DNA of 36,073 bases from a virus: positions 1 through 36,073 of the IMG/VR virus record IMGVR_UViG_3300012931_000014, one strand, 5' to 3'. Shown here piece after piece: positions 1 through 5,975 of the stretch. The notes beneath the pieces were generated by a model, which saw nothing but the letters and a program-made list of their open reading frames with translations, was not told the DNA's origin and ran no database searches. How positions within the stretch are numbered: the first letter of the stretch is position 1; every line of letters starts with the position of its first letter. The position numbers and the translations under genes were made by a program.

Positions 1-123
1 CGTCTGTTTGATATGATAAGCACAGGAATTGATATTTATAATTGAGTTAATAGAGCCGGTATCTATCTGCCATACTCCAATCCCCGGCACTTCCGGCAGG
101 ATGAAACGAAGATTCATTGTCTC
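1..123. repeat. Left copy of 123-base terminal direct repeat
   Basis: Bases 1-123 are identical to 35951-36073. A perfect end overlap of this size normally marks a circular or circularly permuted molecule that an assembler opened at an arbitrary point. The open reading frame passing through the repeat is continuous across the join, which supports circularity over a true short terminal repeat. Confidence 0.95.
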
Positions 124-525
124 CTTGCATTTTTTGGCTTTGTACTCCGGGCAATCCTTGCCGAGGCAGGGTATCTCGAGCATATTAACAGTAGTAGCGT
201 TCTTGTCTACCATCGTGTCCGTTTTGGTGTCTATCATCCTCATAGCCAGTTCGCCATCCCCTTTGCACACAAGGCCATGGGTCAGACTGTAGGCTTTGTA
301 ATACTGAGAGCACCATTGCTCTTCGACTACATTTGGAATTAGTATTCGAAGCTCTTTCGGTTTTTCGCCAAACACAGTGACAAGTTTGTCGTAATCAGGG
401 TGGTCTTTCGGGAAGACGAAATAATCCGTCTTCATCGGATATCCTTTTTCAGGGTGTTTAATTCCCAAGTGGATTTTGCCAAGCCTGGGAATTCTTACCG
501 CATCTGATAAATCTTTAATCGGCAT
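1..525 (-). CDS. Recombination directionality factor-like protein (Gp3-like), N-terminal part
   Basis: ATG at 525 has a GAGGAG site at 535-540 that lies inside the end of the upstream gene. The 175 codons from 525 to 1 are open and continue in frame, across the circular join, into the frame at 35950-35351, giving about 374 residues in all. The visible N-terminal part starts MPIKDLSDAVRIPRLGKIHL and has a Tyr/Phe-rich start, then a Cys-rich segment (WCSQYYKAYS; then CLGKDC and KKC). This layout, followed by a FILPEVPGIGVWQIDTGS-type stretch, is how I recognise the phage Gp3-like family named after recombination directionality factors of serine integrases. The family name is from memory; excision activity is not shown, and no integrase is visible in this closed genome. 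It is one gene of the leftward early operon. Confidence 0.8.
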   Translation of the reverse strand, partial: MPIKDLSDAVRIPRLGKIHLGIKHPEKGYPMKTDYFVFPKDHPDYDKLVTVFGEKPKELRILIPNVVEEQWCSQYYKAYSLTHGLVCKGDGELAMRMIDTKTDTMVDKNATTVNMLEIPCLGKDCPEYKAKKCKETMNLRFILPEVPGIGVWQIDTGSINSIININSCAYHIKQT

Positions 526-529
526 TATT

Positions 530-1246
530 TTAAACTCCTCTTGTCGTAATTCTTAAACTATCTTCCTGCCAGGCTTTCACACCCGGAATATTCACTCCGG
601 CAATAACAACCTTACGGATTTTAACCAGGTCAGCAACCTTATAATCATCAGGAAGTTTGGCGAAGTCCTCGACCTCGAACTTCCATACTTTCGCTGTATT
701 CAAATCGCCAAAGTCCGACTGTGTTTTCTTGGTTACTTCGGCTTTGTTCTCAATAACGATAATTTCTTGGCTTAATTCGCCATTGAGTTTCATTTCGGCT
801 TCGGCGGCTTCCCGACTGAGACGTTCCGCCTCTTCCTGCTTGCGTCTTATTTCATTTTGCCCCTGGTTATACTGTATGATTTTGCCCCTGGTAATAGCGT
901 CCGCTTCTTTTAGCGGATTTAATATTGAATCGAACTCCGCCCTTATTTCGTCCATGTGCGCCTTAATCGGCTTGGTGTAATCATCGAGATACCCCTTGCA
1001 GGTCTTTTGCAGCTTGGAGATAAGAGCCAGGTCAGAGGTTGCAGATTTTACGTCATCGACTGATTTAATTACCCGCCCCCTGGCGTATTCGAGTGCCTTT
1101 TGAGCATTTTCGACTTGGGAACTTATAGTAATATCCTTGAGCGGGGATACTTTGATTAATGCCCTTTGTTCTATTTCTTCTATTCGCTCCGGCTGTTCTG
1201 ATTCTTTCATAATTATAAGATTTTGTTTTTCTTTTAATTCTTCCAT
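530..1246 (-). CDS. Coiled-coil phage early protein (DUF1351-like layout)
   Basis: This is a 238-residue cytoplasmic protein. The middle (about residues 45-165) is strongly helical and charged, with long heptad-like stretches rich in Glu, Lys and Ala. The C-terminal 60 residues look globular and end in a VNIPGVKAWQEDSLRI-type tail that I associate with phage proteins encoded beside recombination genes. The general plan (helical core, then a short basic tail) resembles DUF1351-type proteins, but I cannot confirm membership. The start at 1246 directly follows the TAA of the upstream small gene (TAAATG), and the next gene downstream begins 5 bases after this stop, so all three are likely translated from one message. 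A role in DNA recombination or annealing is only suggested by the neighbour. Confidence 0.8.
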   Translation of the reverse strand: MEELKEKQNLIIMKESEQPERIEEIEQRALIKVSPLKDITISSQVENAQKALEYARGRVIKSVDDVKSATSDLALISKLQKTCKGYLDDYTKPIKAHMDEIRAEFDSILNPLKEADAITRGKIIQYNQGQNEIRRKQEEAERLSREAAEAEMKLNGELSQEIIVIENKAEVTKKTQSDFGDLNTAKVWKFEVEDFAKLPDDYKVADLVKIRKVVIAGVNIPGVKAWQEDSLRITTRGV

Positions 1247-1408
1247 TTATTCCACCATCCAATAATTAGATTCTTTAAAAGTAAGCGGTTTAATTTCCTG
1301 CTCTTTTGCCAGTTCTCCCAGGGTAGTTTTACCATTGTTCCATTTACATAGTTGCTCTATCTGCTTGAATACCTGGTGTGCCTTGCCTGATATTTTAAAG
1401 ATTGTCAT
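1247..1408 (-). CDS. Small hypothetical protein, 53 aa
   Basis: ATG at 1408 follows an AAAGGGG site. The protein begins MTIFKISGKAHQVFKQIEQL and ends NYWMVE, with no recognised domain. Its TAA stop abuts the ATG of the coiled-coil gene (TAAATG), a stop-start join used repeatedly in this operon. The size, spacing and ribosome site support a real gene; the function is unknown. Confidence 0.65.
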   Translation of the reverse strand: MTIFKISGKAHQVFKQIEQLCKWNNGKTTLGELAKEQEIKPLTFKESNYWMVE

Positions 1409-1422
1409 TTTAATACCCCTTT

Positions 1423-1638
1423 CTAGTCATATTCCATAACCCCTTTTTCTAACTGCGCTATCAGTATCATTAATAGTTTTGTTTTCTTTTGCGGCGTATT
1501 GTTACCGCCCAGGATATCCTTAATCCTTTTAGCTACCTGTGGCTGTAACACCTGTGAAACTGCCTCGGTAACTTTATTAGTTGTTGCCTCGATAAGCTCC
1601 TGTGTTATTTCGTGGTTACCGGGTATTTTATCTGCCAT
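1423..1638 (-). CDS. Small hypothetical helical protein, 71 aa
   Basis: The protein is mostly polar and helical (MADKIPGNHEITQELIEATT at the N-terminus, then a KRIKDILGGNN turn and a helical C-terminus). There are no Cys pairs, membrane segments or catalytic motifs. Its start overlaps the end of the upstream zinc-binding gene by 11 bases, which points to translational coupling in the early operon. The function is not recognised. Confidence 0.65.
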   Translation of the reverse strand: MADKIPGNHEITQELIEATTNKVTEAVSQVLQPQVAKRIKDILGGNNTPQKKTKLLMILIAQLEKGVMEYD

Positions 1639-1849
1639 TATTTATTCCATTCTGCCGGTCATATCTTTGCCAACATTCTGTTTCGTTTTTACACTGAATA
1701 ACTACTGTATTCCCGCTTCCACCCACATACTTTAATTTTCTGATTACCCCTGAGTTAGTAATCCCGCAAGTGTTACACGTCAATTCTGTTAAACTTATAA
1801 GCTCCTCCTTTTTGATTGTCTTTGCTTCCGGCTCAAATATCTTCGTCAT
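1628..1849 (-). CDS. Small Cys-rich (possible zinc-binding) protein, 73 aa
   Basis: I place the start at the ATG at 1849 (MTKIFEPEAKTIKKEE) because it overlaps the upstream stop as ATGA, a coupling arrangement. An upstream in-frame ATG at 1882 lies deep in the previous gene and lacks a clear ribosome site. The middle carries a CNTCG knuckle and a later CKNETEC pair, a plausible four-Cys zinc site with a basic stretch between (VIRKLKYV). The protein may be a small regulator or nucleic-acid binder, but no family was recognised. Confidence 0.6.
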   Translation of the reverse strand: MTKIFEPEAKTIKKEELISLTELTCNTCGITNSGVIRKLKYVGGSGNTVVIQCKNETECWQRYDRQNGINNGR

Positions 1850-1974
1850 CTTACTGCCTGTGCCAATCCATCTTTTATCCATTTCCGTGCAGCATAAGAT
1901 GACACATTCAGAGTTGCACCCTTCTTTATTTTCCCTTTCCCGCCCTCGAAATCCTTTTTGATTTTGACTTTCAT
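1846..1974 (-). CDS. 42-aa basic protein, paralogue of the gene at 2290
   Basis: ATG at 1974 has GGGAGG 8-13 bases upstream. The protein starts MKVKIKKDFEGGKGKIKKGA and ends SSYAARKWIKDGLAQAVR. It aligns without gaps over its whole length with the 42-residue product at 2290-2418 (both MK[VI]KIKKDF, a K-G-x-x-KKG turn, then a [RE]KW[IV]KDGLA C-terminus). The shape suggests a small SH3- or KOW-like beta fold; that is inference. A longer reading with a start at 2073 would run through the upstream mini gene and is not favoured. Confidence 0.65.
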   Translation of the reverse strand: MKVKIKKDFEGGKGKIKKGATLNVSSYAARKWIKDGLAQAVR

Positions 1975-1978
1975 TCCT

Positions 1979-2065
1979 TTAAACCTCCCTTGTTGCGTAT
2001 TGCCATACAAACCCATAAAGGAAACCGATTTCTGCGACCATAACCAATAAAAACCAGATAGGCAT
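1979..2065 (-). CDS. 28-aa single-span membrane peptide
   Basis: The reading frame is MPIWFLLVMVAEIGFLYGFV and ends WQYATREV: one hydrophobic span with a polar C-terminus. The start codon directly follows the upstream TAA (TAAATG), GAGAGG lies 8-13 bases upstream, and the stop overlaps the ribosome site of the 42-aa gene. It is very short, so the call rests on this tight packing rather than on homology. Confidence 0.45.
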   Translation of the reverse strand: MPIWFLLVMVAEIGFLYGFVWQYATREV

Positions 2066-2284
2066 TTAAGCACCTCTCTTTAAAAAATGTTTTGCAATTT
2101 GTCTAATCCAATATGCAACAGCCACGAAACAGAGAACAAGAATAGGGATAAGAAAACTATGTCCCATATCCGTCTCCGTTGGTATAAATCTGAAAACGTC
2201 GGGTATAACAGAGCCAACAATAACAATCCCGCTAAAGAGTGCGCTGTCTCTGAATATATGGCTTCTAACAGGCTGTATCCCCAT
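2066..2284 (-). CDS. Small two-span membrane protein, 72 aa
   Basis: Two hydrophobic segments are visible, around residues 16-36 (LFSGIVIVGSVIPDVFRF) and 45-60 (SFLIPILVLCFVAVAYW), followed by a basic tail (RQIAKHFLKRGA). A GSVIPD motif and a following MGHS are reminiscent of the YdjM/DUF457 membrane family, but the protein is far shorter. A competing GTG-started frame at 2289-2080 is also hydrophobic. I prefer this frame because its stop makes the TAAATG join with the next gene and its end is positively charged, as expected for a membrane protein. Confidence 0.55.
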   Translation of the reverse strand: MGIQPVRSHIFRDSALFSGIVIVGSVIPDVFRFIPTETDMGHSFLIPILVLCFVAVAYWIRQIAKHFLKRGA

Positions 2285-2289
2285 AACAC

Positions 2290-2418
2290 TTACTTGACCT
2301 TCACTGCTAAGCCGTCTTTAACCCACTTCTCACCGGCATACGGTGTAACATTTATCACCTCGCCCTTTTTCAGTTCACCCTTGAATGTCTTGAAGTCCTT
2401 TTTGATTTTGATTTTCAT
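2290..2418 (-). CDS. 42-aa basic protein, paralogue of the gene at 1846
   Basis: ATG at 2418 follows an AAAGGAGG site. The product begins MKIKIKKDFKTFKGELKKGE and ends YAGEKWVKDGLAVKVK. It is the same length as the product at 1846-1974 and matches it along its full length, so the pair is a local duplication separated by two membrane-protein genes. No function is known; the alternation of charged and hydrophobic residues suggests a small beta barrel. Confidence 0.65.
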   Translation of the reverse strand: MKIKIKKDFKTFKGELKKGEVINVTPYAGEKWVKDGLAVKVK

Positions 2419-2454
2419 AGTCCTGCAAACCTCCTTTAATCAAATTCTAGCCAT

Positions 2455-2703
2455 CTATTTAAATAATCTATCCCATAGTGCTATCAAGACACTTGCAGGG
2501 TTTCTTTGCCGGTTCTGTTCAACCTCAAAAGATGTAGGGAACTTCTCCCGAGCCGCTATTTCTATCTTCCTGCTTTTAATAGTCTTCCCCGATTTAAAAG
2601 AGTGCCATAATTGCTTACTGACCCCCAAATACTTGGAAAATCCATAGTCGCTTAATTCTAACCCTTCCTGCTTTTGCTTTAGTTGCTCAAGTAAATTATT
2701 CAT
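2455..2703 (-). CDS. Cro/CI-type helix-turn-helix DNA-binding protein
   Basis: An 82-residue protein. Residues about 17-50 fit an XRE/Cro helix-turn-helix: SDYGFSKYLGVSKQLWHSF followed by KSGKTIKSRKIEIAA, with the hallmark pattern of a first helix, a short turn at LGVS and a recognition helix. The start overlaps the upstream HTH-HNH gene by ATGA, so the two are co-translated from the leaderless-looking promoter at 3210-3238. It is the best candidate to bind the four 22-base spaced repeats at 3220-3296 and set the early genetic switch. Whether it is the repressor or the Cro-like partner cannot be told from sequence. Confidence 0.75.
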   Translation of the reverse strand: MNNLLEQLKQKQEGLELSDYGFSKYLGVSKQLWHSFKSGKTIKSRKIEIAAREKFPTSFEVEQNRQRNPASVLIALWDRLFK

Positions 2704-3203
2704 ACTATAAACCCCTTCGGTATTAATTCCTTAAATCCTGCTCCCCAACCATGTGTCTCGGCAAGCCATAAACCTTGGCAGTGTTTTGTGCAAAAGAATA
2801 ATCCTGACTTATTATTTTTAATTCTTCGTTCTCTTTTGGACTTTGGGGGATAAAATAAAATCCCACATTGAGAACATATTAGAAATCTTATTGTATACCT
2901 ACAAGAGGGGTATGGCTTCTTTTTATTTAGATATAAATGACAAACCCTGCACAGTAATTGTAAGTTCTTTATGTTATTTAAAATATTATATTTATACTTT
3001 ATATGATGTATGTGTCCAGATTCTCCAACCAATGCCCCGCACGAATTACATTTATAATCATACATTTCGTAAATTTCTCTGCGTAATTTATTAGAGGGGC
3101 TAACGCACTCTTGAATATATTGCCGACTAACATTATATTTCTTAGCTATATCGGAGTAACTAAGCCCCTTGCTTTTTTCTTTTACTATTAATTTTAAATC
3201 CAT
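2700..3203 (-). CDS. HTH-HNH endonuclease-like protein, first gene of the early operon
   Basis: 167 residues with three visible parts. Residues 5-40 form a sigma-region-4-like HTH (GLSYSDIAKKYNVSRQYIQE). Residues 46-90 form an HNH zinc module: CNSCG, then GHIHHIKYKYN, then LLCRVCH. The C-terminal part has another zinc-type set: CSQCGILFYPP and FFCTKHCQGLW. The ATG at 3203 lies only 6 bases from the -10 box at 3210-3215 and has no ribosome binding site, so translation is probably leaderless. HNH proteins with an HTH are often homing or packaging-associated nucleases. Its place as first gene under the switch promoter is unusual, and it could also act as an autoregulator. Confidence 0.75.
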   Translation of the reverse strand: MDLKLIVKEKSKGLSYSDIAKKYNVSRQYIQECVSPSNKLRREIYEMYDYKCNSCGALVGESGHIHHIKYKYNILNNIKNLQLLCRVCHLYLNKKKPYPSCRYTIRFLICSQCGILFYPPKSKRERRIKNNKSGLFFCTKHCQGLWLAETHGWGAGFKELIPKGFIV

Positions 3204-3209
3204 ATACGT

Positions 3210-3308
3210 ATAATAGCACTTATTTTACTAAATTGCAATACTTATTTTATCAATACGCAAAATATATTTTACTAAGGTATTGATTATTTTACTAAGTAGT
3301 GTTACTAT
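3210..3308. promoter_or_regulatory. Divergent promoters with four 22-base spaced operator repeats
   Basis: Minus-strand promoter: -35 TTGCAA (3233-3238), 17-base spacer, -10 TATTAT (3210-3215). Plus-strand promoter: -35 TTGATT (3280-3285), 17-base spacer, -10 TACTAT (3303-3308). Four copies of a TTATTTTACTAA-like sequence start at 3220, 3242 (variant TTATTTTATCAA), 3264 and 3284, so they sit about two helical turns apart on one face. Copy 1 fills the minus-strand spacer and copy 4 overlaps the plus-strand -35. This is a classic switch layout. The promoters are fitted by eye. Confidence 0.75.
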
Positions 3309-3338
3309 TAATTAGACTAATAAAAGGAAGGTAAAAAA

Positions 3339-3671
3339 TTGGAATCACAAAAAGAGTTAGATATCAAGCACCCTATTATGAACAAGCCTTTACCTACTAT
3401 ATTGGATGAGTTGGAAGCGGCAATTCTCAGGGCAGAACTGGCAGCACAAAAAGCCGAAGAGCACAGCGGAGAAGCCAAAGATTATGCCGACAAGGCAAAA
3501 GAAGCCGCATCGAGAGAAGTTAAGGAAGCTATCAAGGCGTTACTCCCCGACATCTTGAACGCCCAAGCAACCGCCGATAAGGGGCTACAGATTGCCAATC
3601 TAGCCAATAATAACGCTACAAAGGCACTGTGGACTATACCGCTGACCTATTTACCCAACTCAAGGATTTAA
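3339..3671 (+). CDS. Coiled-coil protein, probably frameshifted at its 3' end
   Basis: TTG start at 3339 with AAAGGAAGG 7-15 bases upstream. The first 95 residues form a long amphipathic helix rich in Ala, Glu and Lys (ELEAAILRAELAAQKAEEHS; EVKEAIKALLPDILNAQATA). After about residue 97 the sequence changes character (WTIPLTYLPNSRI) and stops. Another frame then carries the natural-looking continuation (DLFTQLKDLRDEFRDF). A single-base indel or a recoding event near 3615-3645 is likely. It is the first gene of the plus-strand unit facing the early operon. The function is unknown. Confidence 0.6.
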   Translation: MESQKELDIKHPIMNKPLPTILDELEAAILRAELAAQKAEEHSGEAKDYADKAKEAASREVKEAIKALLPDILNAQATADKGLQIANLANNNATKALWTIPLTYLPNSRI

Positions 3672-3790
3672 GAGATGAGTTCAGAGACTTTGCGGTTACG
3701 ATTGTAAACGGATTATCAGACTTCGGCGCCGGGATAGTTGCCAGTACTAAGTTTCTGAAAATGAAAGCTCCGGAAGAAAAGAAGGAATAA
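3629..3790 (+). CDS. Out-of-frame continuation of the coiled-coil gene, or small overlapping gene
   Basis: This frame is open from just after two stop codons at 3608-3613 and reads VDYTADLFTQLKDLRDEFRD from the GTG at 3629, ending KFLKMKAPEEKKE. The helical heptad character resumes that of the upstream ORF, and the stop lies 2 bases before the next ATG. I see no canonical slippery heptamer at the crossover. A weak AAGG lies before the GTG, so independent initiation is possible. The coding potential looks real; the way it is expressed is open. Confidence 0.45.
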   Translation: MDYTADLFTQLKDLRDEFRDFAVTIVNGLSDFGAGIVASTKFLKMKAPEEKKE

Positions 3791-3792
3791 CA

Positions 3793-4017
3793 ATGAAGAA
3801 CTTTATAACCTTTGTAATATTGGCTTTCACCACAACCTTAACCGGCTGTCTGCTGGCTATGTTTATTGACGCTGCCTTAAATGGGATGGTTTATACAATG
3901 AATATCAATCACTACGGGGAAGGGTTAATCGAAGTAGTCCTTATAGCTGTAGTCTTTTTGGTTGGTTTCATCTGGACTATTAAGTACCTGGTTGATTCAT
4001 TTAGGAGGGATAAATGA
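3793..4017 (+). CDS. Small membrane protein with two spans, 74 aa
   Basis: An N-terminal hydrophobic span (residues 4-27) contains LTGCLLA, which resembles a lipobox with Cys19. A second span lies at about residues 46-68 (VVLIAVVFLVGFIWTIKYLV), before a charged tail (DSFRRDK). It could be a small lipoprotein-like or plain two-span membrane protein. Its end overlaps the next gene by 4 bases (ATGA). The function is unknown; membrane genes beside lysogeny switches sometimes act in superinfection exclusion, which is only a suggestion. Confidence 0.65.
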   Translation: MKNFITFVILAFTTTLTGCLLAMFIDAALNGMVYTMNINHYGEGLIEVVLIAVVFLVGFIWTIKYLVDSFRRDK

Positions 4018-4196
4018 AACAACCCAATAATATTAATGAAGTATTAGCAAAATTAAATAATGTAATCCAAGTGGATAAAGATATGTGGGAGGCAGACTGT
4101 CCATGTCCTGGCAGACCTCATAGGATGTTAGTTATTGATAATGGCGATAGGATAGTTCCTATTTGCTTAGGTTATAAAAATAAAGGAGGAGAATAA
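4014..4196 (+). CDS. Small Cys-containing hypothetical protein, 60 aa
   Basis: The start is coupled to the upstream membrane gene by an ATGA overlap. The centre reads WEADCPCPGRPHRMLVID and continues to PICLGY, giving a CxC...H...C cluster that could bind zinc, somewhat like an isolated zinc-finger edge of a primase-type domain. No catalytic domain is present. The stop directly precedes the next ATG (TAAATG). Confidence 0.6.
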   Translation: MKQPNNINEVLAKLNNVIQVDKDMWEADCPCPGRPHRMLVIDNGDRIVPICLGYKNKGGE

Positions 4197-4286
4197 ATGA
4201 AGAAAGTAATAGTACCCAATCATACTGGCTCTAATGATGTCCTGTTTTGCCATTACACCGTGTCTGGAAGGGGATTAGATGAGTAA
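4197..4286 (+). CDS. 29-aa hypothetical peptide
   Basis: ATG at 4197 follows a strong AAGGAGGAG site. The reading is MKKVIVPNHTGSNDVLFCHY, ending TVSGRGLDE. It overlaps the methylase start by 8 bases, so it may serve mainly as a translational lead-in for that gene. There is no recognisable fold. Confidence 0.5.
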   Translation: MKKVIVPNHTGSNDVLFCHYTVSGRGLDE

Positions 4287-4857
4287 TAAGAAATACCAGA
4301 TTATATATGCAGACCCACCGTGGAAATACAATGTTTTTAGTGATAAGCCACCTTGTAGCAGGAAAGCAGAAGAAGCTTATTACGAAACGATGGATTTATT
4401 AGATTTAGCAGATTTGCCTTTATGGGATATTGCTGATGAAAACTGTGTTCTTTTTATGTGGTCAACTTACCCAGCCCTACCCATCGCCTTGAAACTCATC
4501 AATAAATGGGGATTCCATTATCGGACAGTTGCATTTACATGGGTAAAGAAAAACAAAATATCAGACTCTTGGTTCTGGGGAATGGGTGGATGGACAAGGG
4601 CAAACGCCGAGATTTGCCTATTGGCTACAAAGGGAAACCCAGTTAGAAAATCAAAGTCCGTTCATTCAGTTTTGGATGATAGAATTACTAATCATAGCGA
4701 AAAACCTGAATCAGCCCGTCTAAGAATTATTGAACTCATGGGCGACTTGCCCCGTATCGAACTCTTTGCCCGCCGCAAAGTAGAAGGCTGGGACTGTTGG
4801 GGTAACGAAGTAGAAAGTGATATAGAATTAAGTGAGGTTATAAATGGATTAATTTGA
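4279..4857 (+). CDS. MT-A70 family adenine-N6 DNA methyltransferase
   Basis: 192 residues, close to the usual size for phage members. The catalytic DPPW sits at residues 12-15 (YQIIYADPPWKYNVF), with a later FMWST strand, the FTWVKK and GMGGWTRANAEICLLATKG block, and the C-terminal RIELFARRKVEGWDCWGNE that is characteristic of MT-A70 proteins (Ime4/ParB-linked type). It would transfer a methyl group from S-adenosylmethionine to adenine N6, probably on phage DNA to escape host restriction. No restriction endonuclease partner is adjacent. It is the last gene of the plus-strand unit. Confidence 0.9.
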   Translation: MSNKKYQIIYADPPWKYNVFSDKPPCSRKAEEAYYETMDLLDLADLPLWDIADENCVLFMWSTYPALPIALKLINKWGFHYRTVAFTWVKKNKISDSWFWGMGGWTRANAEICLLATKGNPVRKSKSVHSVLDDRITNHSEKPESARLRIIELMGDLPRIELFARRKVEGWDCWGNEVESDIELSEVINGLI

Positions 4858-4925
4858 ATAATAGTGGCGTGGCAAAGGTAAAATATTATCTGTAAATTTC
4901 GATTGTAGGTCATATTCTCAAGAAA

Positions 4926-4979
4926 TAAAAAAACTGCCCCCTCAAAGTATATACTAAAAATATATACCAAGAGGGGGCA
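4926..4979 (-). terminator. Rho-independent terminator at the end of the late operon
   Basis: The outer stem TGCCCCCTC (4935-4943) pairs perfectly with GAGGGGGCA (4971-4979). The inner stem GTATATA (4947-4953) pairs with TATATAC (4961-4967), and a 3x3 internal loop separates the two. Read on the minus strand, the hairpin is followed by a run of seven T, so it terminates leftward transcription coming from 5306. On the plus strand no T-run follows, so any effect on the methylase transcript would be weak. Confidence 0.85.
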
Positions 4980-4997
4980 AAGATAATATCAAACTAT

Positions 4998-5306
4998 CTA
5001 CGCTTTAATTTTATCTCTATGCGGCCTCCCATTTGTAAGGTTATCGATTCTGGTTTCAGCTCTAATAAAGCGCGCATCGGAATCGGTCTCATATTTATTA
5101 ACACGGATATTTAATTTATCCATCCGTTTATCTAGTTTATAAAAACCATCTTTTACTTCATCTCTTAATAGAGAAACTTCCGTTTTTAGCTTACCTGTTT
5201 CTTCACCGGCGGTTCGATCATCTTTGCTGCGGTTTCTTAACCAACCAATTGCTGCGATAAAAACCATAATCACTGTCGCAACTACCTGTATCGTATCTCC
5301 AATCAT
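4998..5306 (-). CDS. Membrane-anchored coiled-coil protein, holin/XhlA-like
   Basis: 102 residues. One N-terminal membrane span (residues 4-22, DTIQVVATVIMVFIAAIGW) is followed by RNRSKDD and a long charged coiled coil (LKTEVSLLRDEVKDGFYKLD and beyond) with a basic end. It is the last gene of the late operon, just before the terminator, in the lysis region. The size and content resemble the XhlA/holin-accessory group, although XhlA usually has its span at the C-terminus. A role in lysis timing or in anchoring the lysin is plausible but not shown. Confidence 0.65.
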   Translation of the reverse strand: MIGDTIQVVATVIMVFIAAIGWLRNRSKDDRTAGEETGKLKTEVSLLRDEVKDGFYKLDKRMDKLNIRVNKYETDSDARFIRAETRIDNLTNGRPHRDKIKA

Positions 5307-5452
5307 CTCATACCGCCTTATATTTTAGCTTTGAGTATATCTACCAGCCCGTAGAATGGCAAACTAGCCTTTTATTTTTATTATGAATAGAGAACCTTGG
5401 GTTAGAATGTCTTTAAGTGTTTACCGACCGCCTGACAAATAGGTAGTGGCGG

Positions 5453-5713
5453 TTAAACAAAACCCCCAAGGTGAAAACTTAGCCAAAAAGCAAAAATAGT
5501 AATTATTGAAAATAGAATCATCCAGAACCATTTGTTCGTAGCACACCGGTAGACCAGCCAGATTACATAAACAATAGCCCCCAGGGACAAACCAATAATC
5601 CAGATCCATGTCCATTTTGTTGCCATTCTGCGGAATTGATATGTAAAGGGCTCGAGCCGGCAAAGAAAATCCCGCCAAAAAAAAGTGTAGACTTTATCTA
5701 TAAAATTAATCAT
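5453..5713 (-). CDS. Two-span membrane protein, holin candidate
   Basis: ATG at 5713 has GAGGTTG ideally spaced. An in-frame TTG at 5719 is less well placed. The 86-residue product has spans at about residues 34-54 (WTWIWIIGLSLGAIVYVIWL) and 60-82 (WFWMILFSIITIFAFWLSFH), with basic residues before the first. Small size, two spans and position between the protease and the terminator fit a class II holin. The start overlaps the end of the upstream gene by 8 bases. Confidence 0.6.
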   Translation of the reverse strand: MINFIDKVYTFFWRDFLCRLEPFTYQFRRMATKWTWIWIIGLSLGAIVYVIWLVYRCATNKWFWMILFSIITIFAFWLSFHLGGFV

Positions 5714-5975
5714 GTTCAACCTCTTTAATGTCTAAATCGCCAAATAGACTCGATTTCACATTTTTAATATTCTCAGATGCTTTCTCTAGACTTTCTGCTA
5801 CGCTGGAACAGTGCTCTAAAACATCGTTGCAGGCATTGGCTACTTTCTGCAGATAATATATTTCTGCTTGTCTGGCATTCGATATCCTATTCATTTCATC
5901 CTGATAAGCAGGAAAACCGCCCGATATGTTATTAAAACTACTCACCATTTTATTTACTGTTTTCTCCCTATCCAT
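5706..5975 (-). CDS. Small helical hypothetical protein, 89 aa
   Basis: ATG at 5975 shares a base with the TGA of the upstream membrane gene (TGATG), which favours it over the GTG at 5978. The product is soluble and helical with two Cys and a heptad-like second half (VLEHCSSVAESLEKASENIK). It lies in the lysis region but has no recognised domain. It might pair with the neighbouring membrane proteins. Confidence 0.65.
   Translation of the reverse strand: MDREKTVNKMVSSFNNISGGFPAYQDEMNRISNARQAEIYYLQKVANACNDVLEHCSSVAESLEKASENIKNVKSSLFGDLDIKEVEHD

Noticed and set aside
29-292. Plus-strand ORF of 87 codons
   Set aside because: It lies antisense within the directionality-factor gene, has no ribosome site, and its product is a low-complexity hydrophobic read-through.
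657-980. Plus-strand ORF of 107 codons
   Set aside because: It is antisense to the coiled-coil gene; Ser/Ile/Leu-rich composition is typical of the reverse strand of a Glu/Lys-rich coil.
2080-2289. GTG-started hydrophobic frame opposite the chosen 72-aa membrane gene
   Set aside because: It overlaps the better-packed frame; frame-shifted membrane genes often remain hydrophobic. Its ribosome-site spacing is fair, so a small doubt remains.
2087-2647. Plus-strand ORF of 186 codons
   Set aside because: It is antisense to five packed early genes, has no promoter or ribosome site, and shows no domain.
5307-5452. Possible tRNA or small RNA in the 146-base gap
   Set aside because: No cloverleaf or conserved GGTTC-type arm can be drawn; only a short imperfect ACCGCC/GGCGGT stem is present.
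5421-5678. Minus-strand ORF of 85 codons
   Set aside because: It overlaps the two-span holin candidate in another frame, lacks a start signal and has unusual composition.
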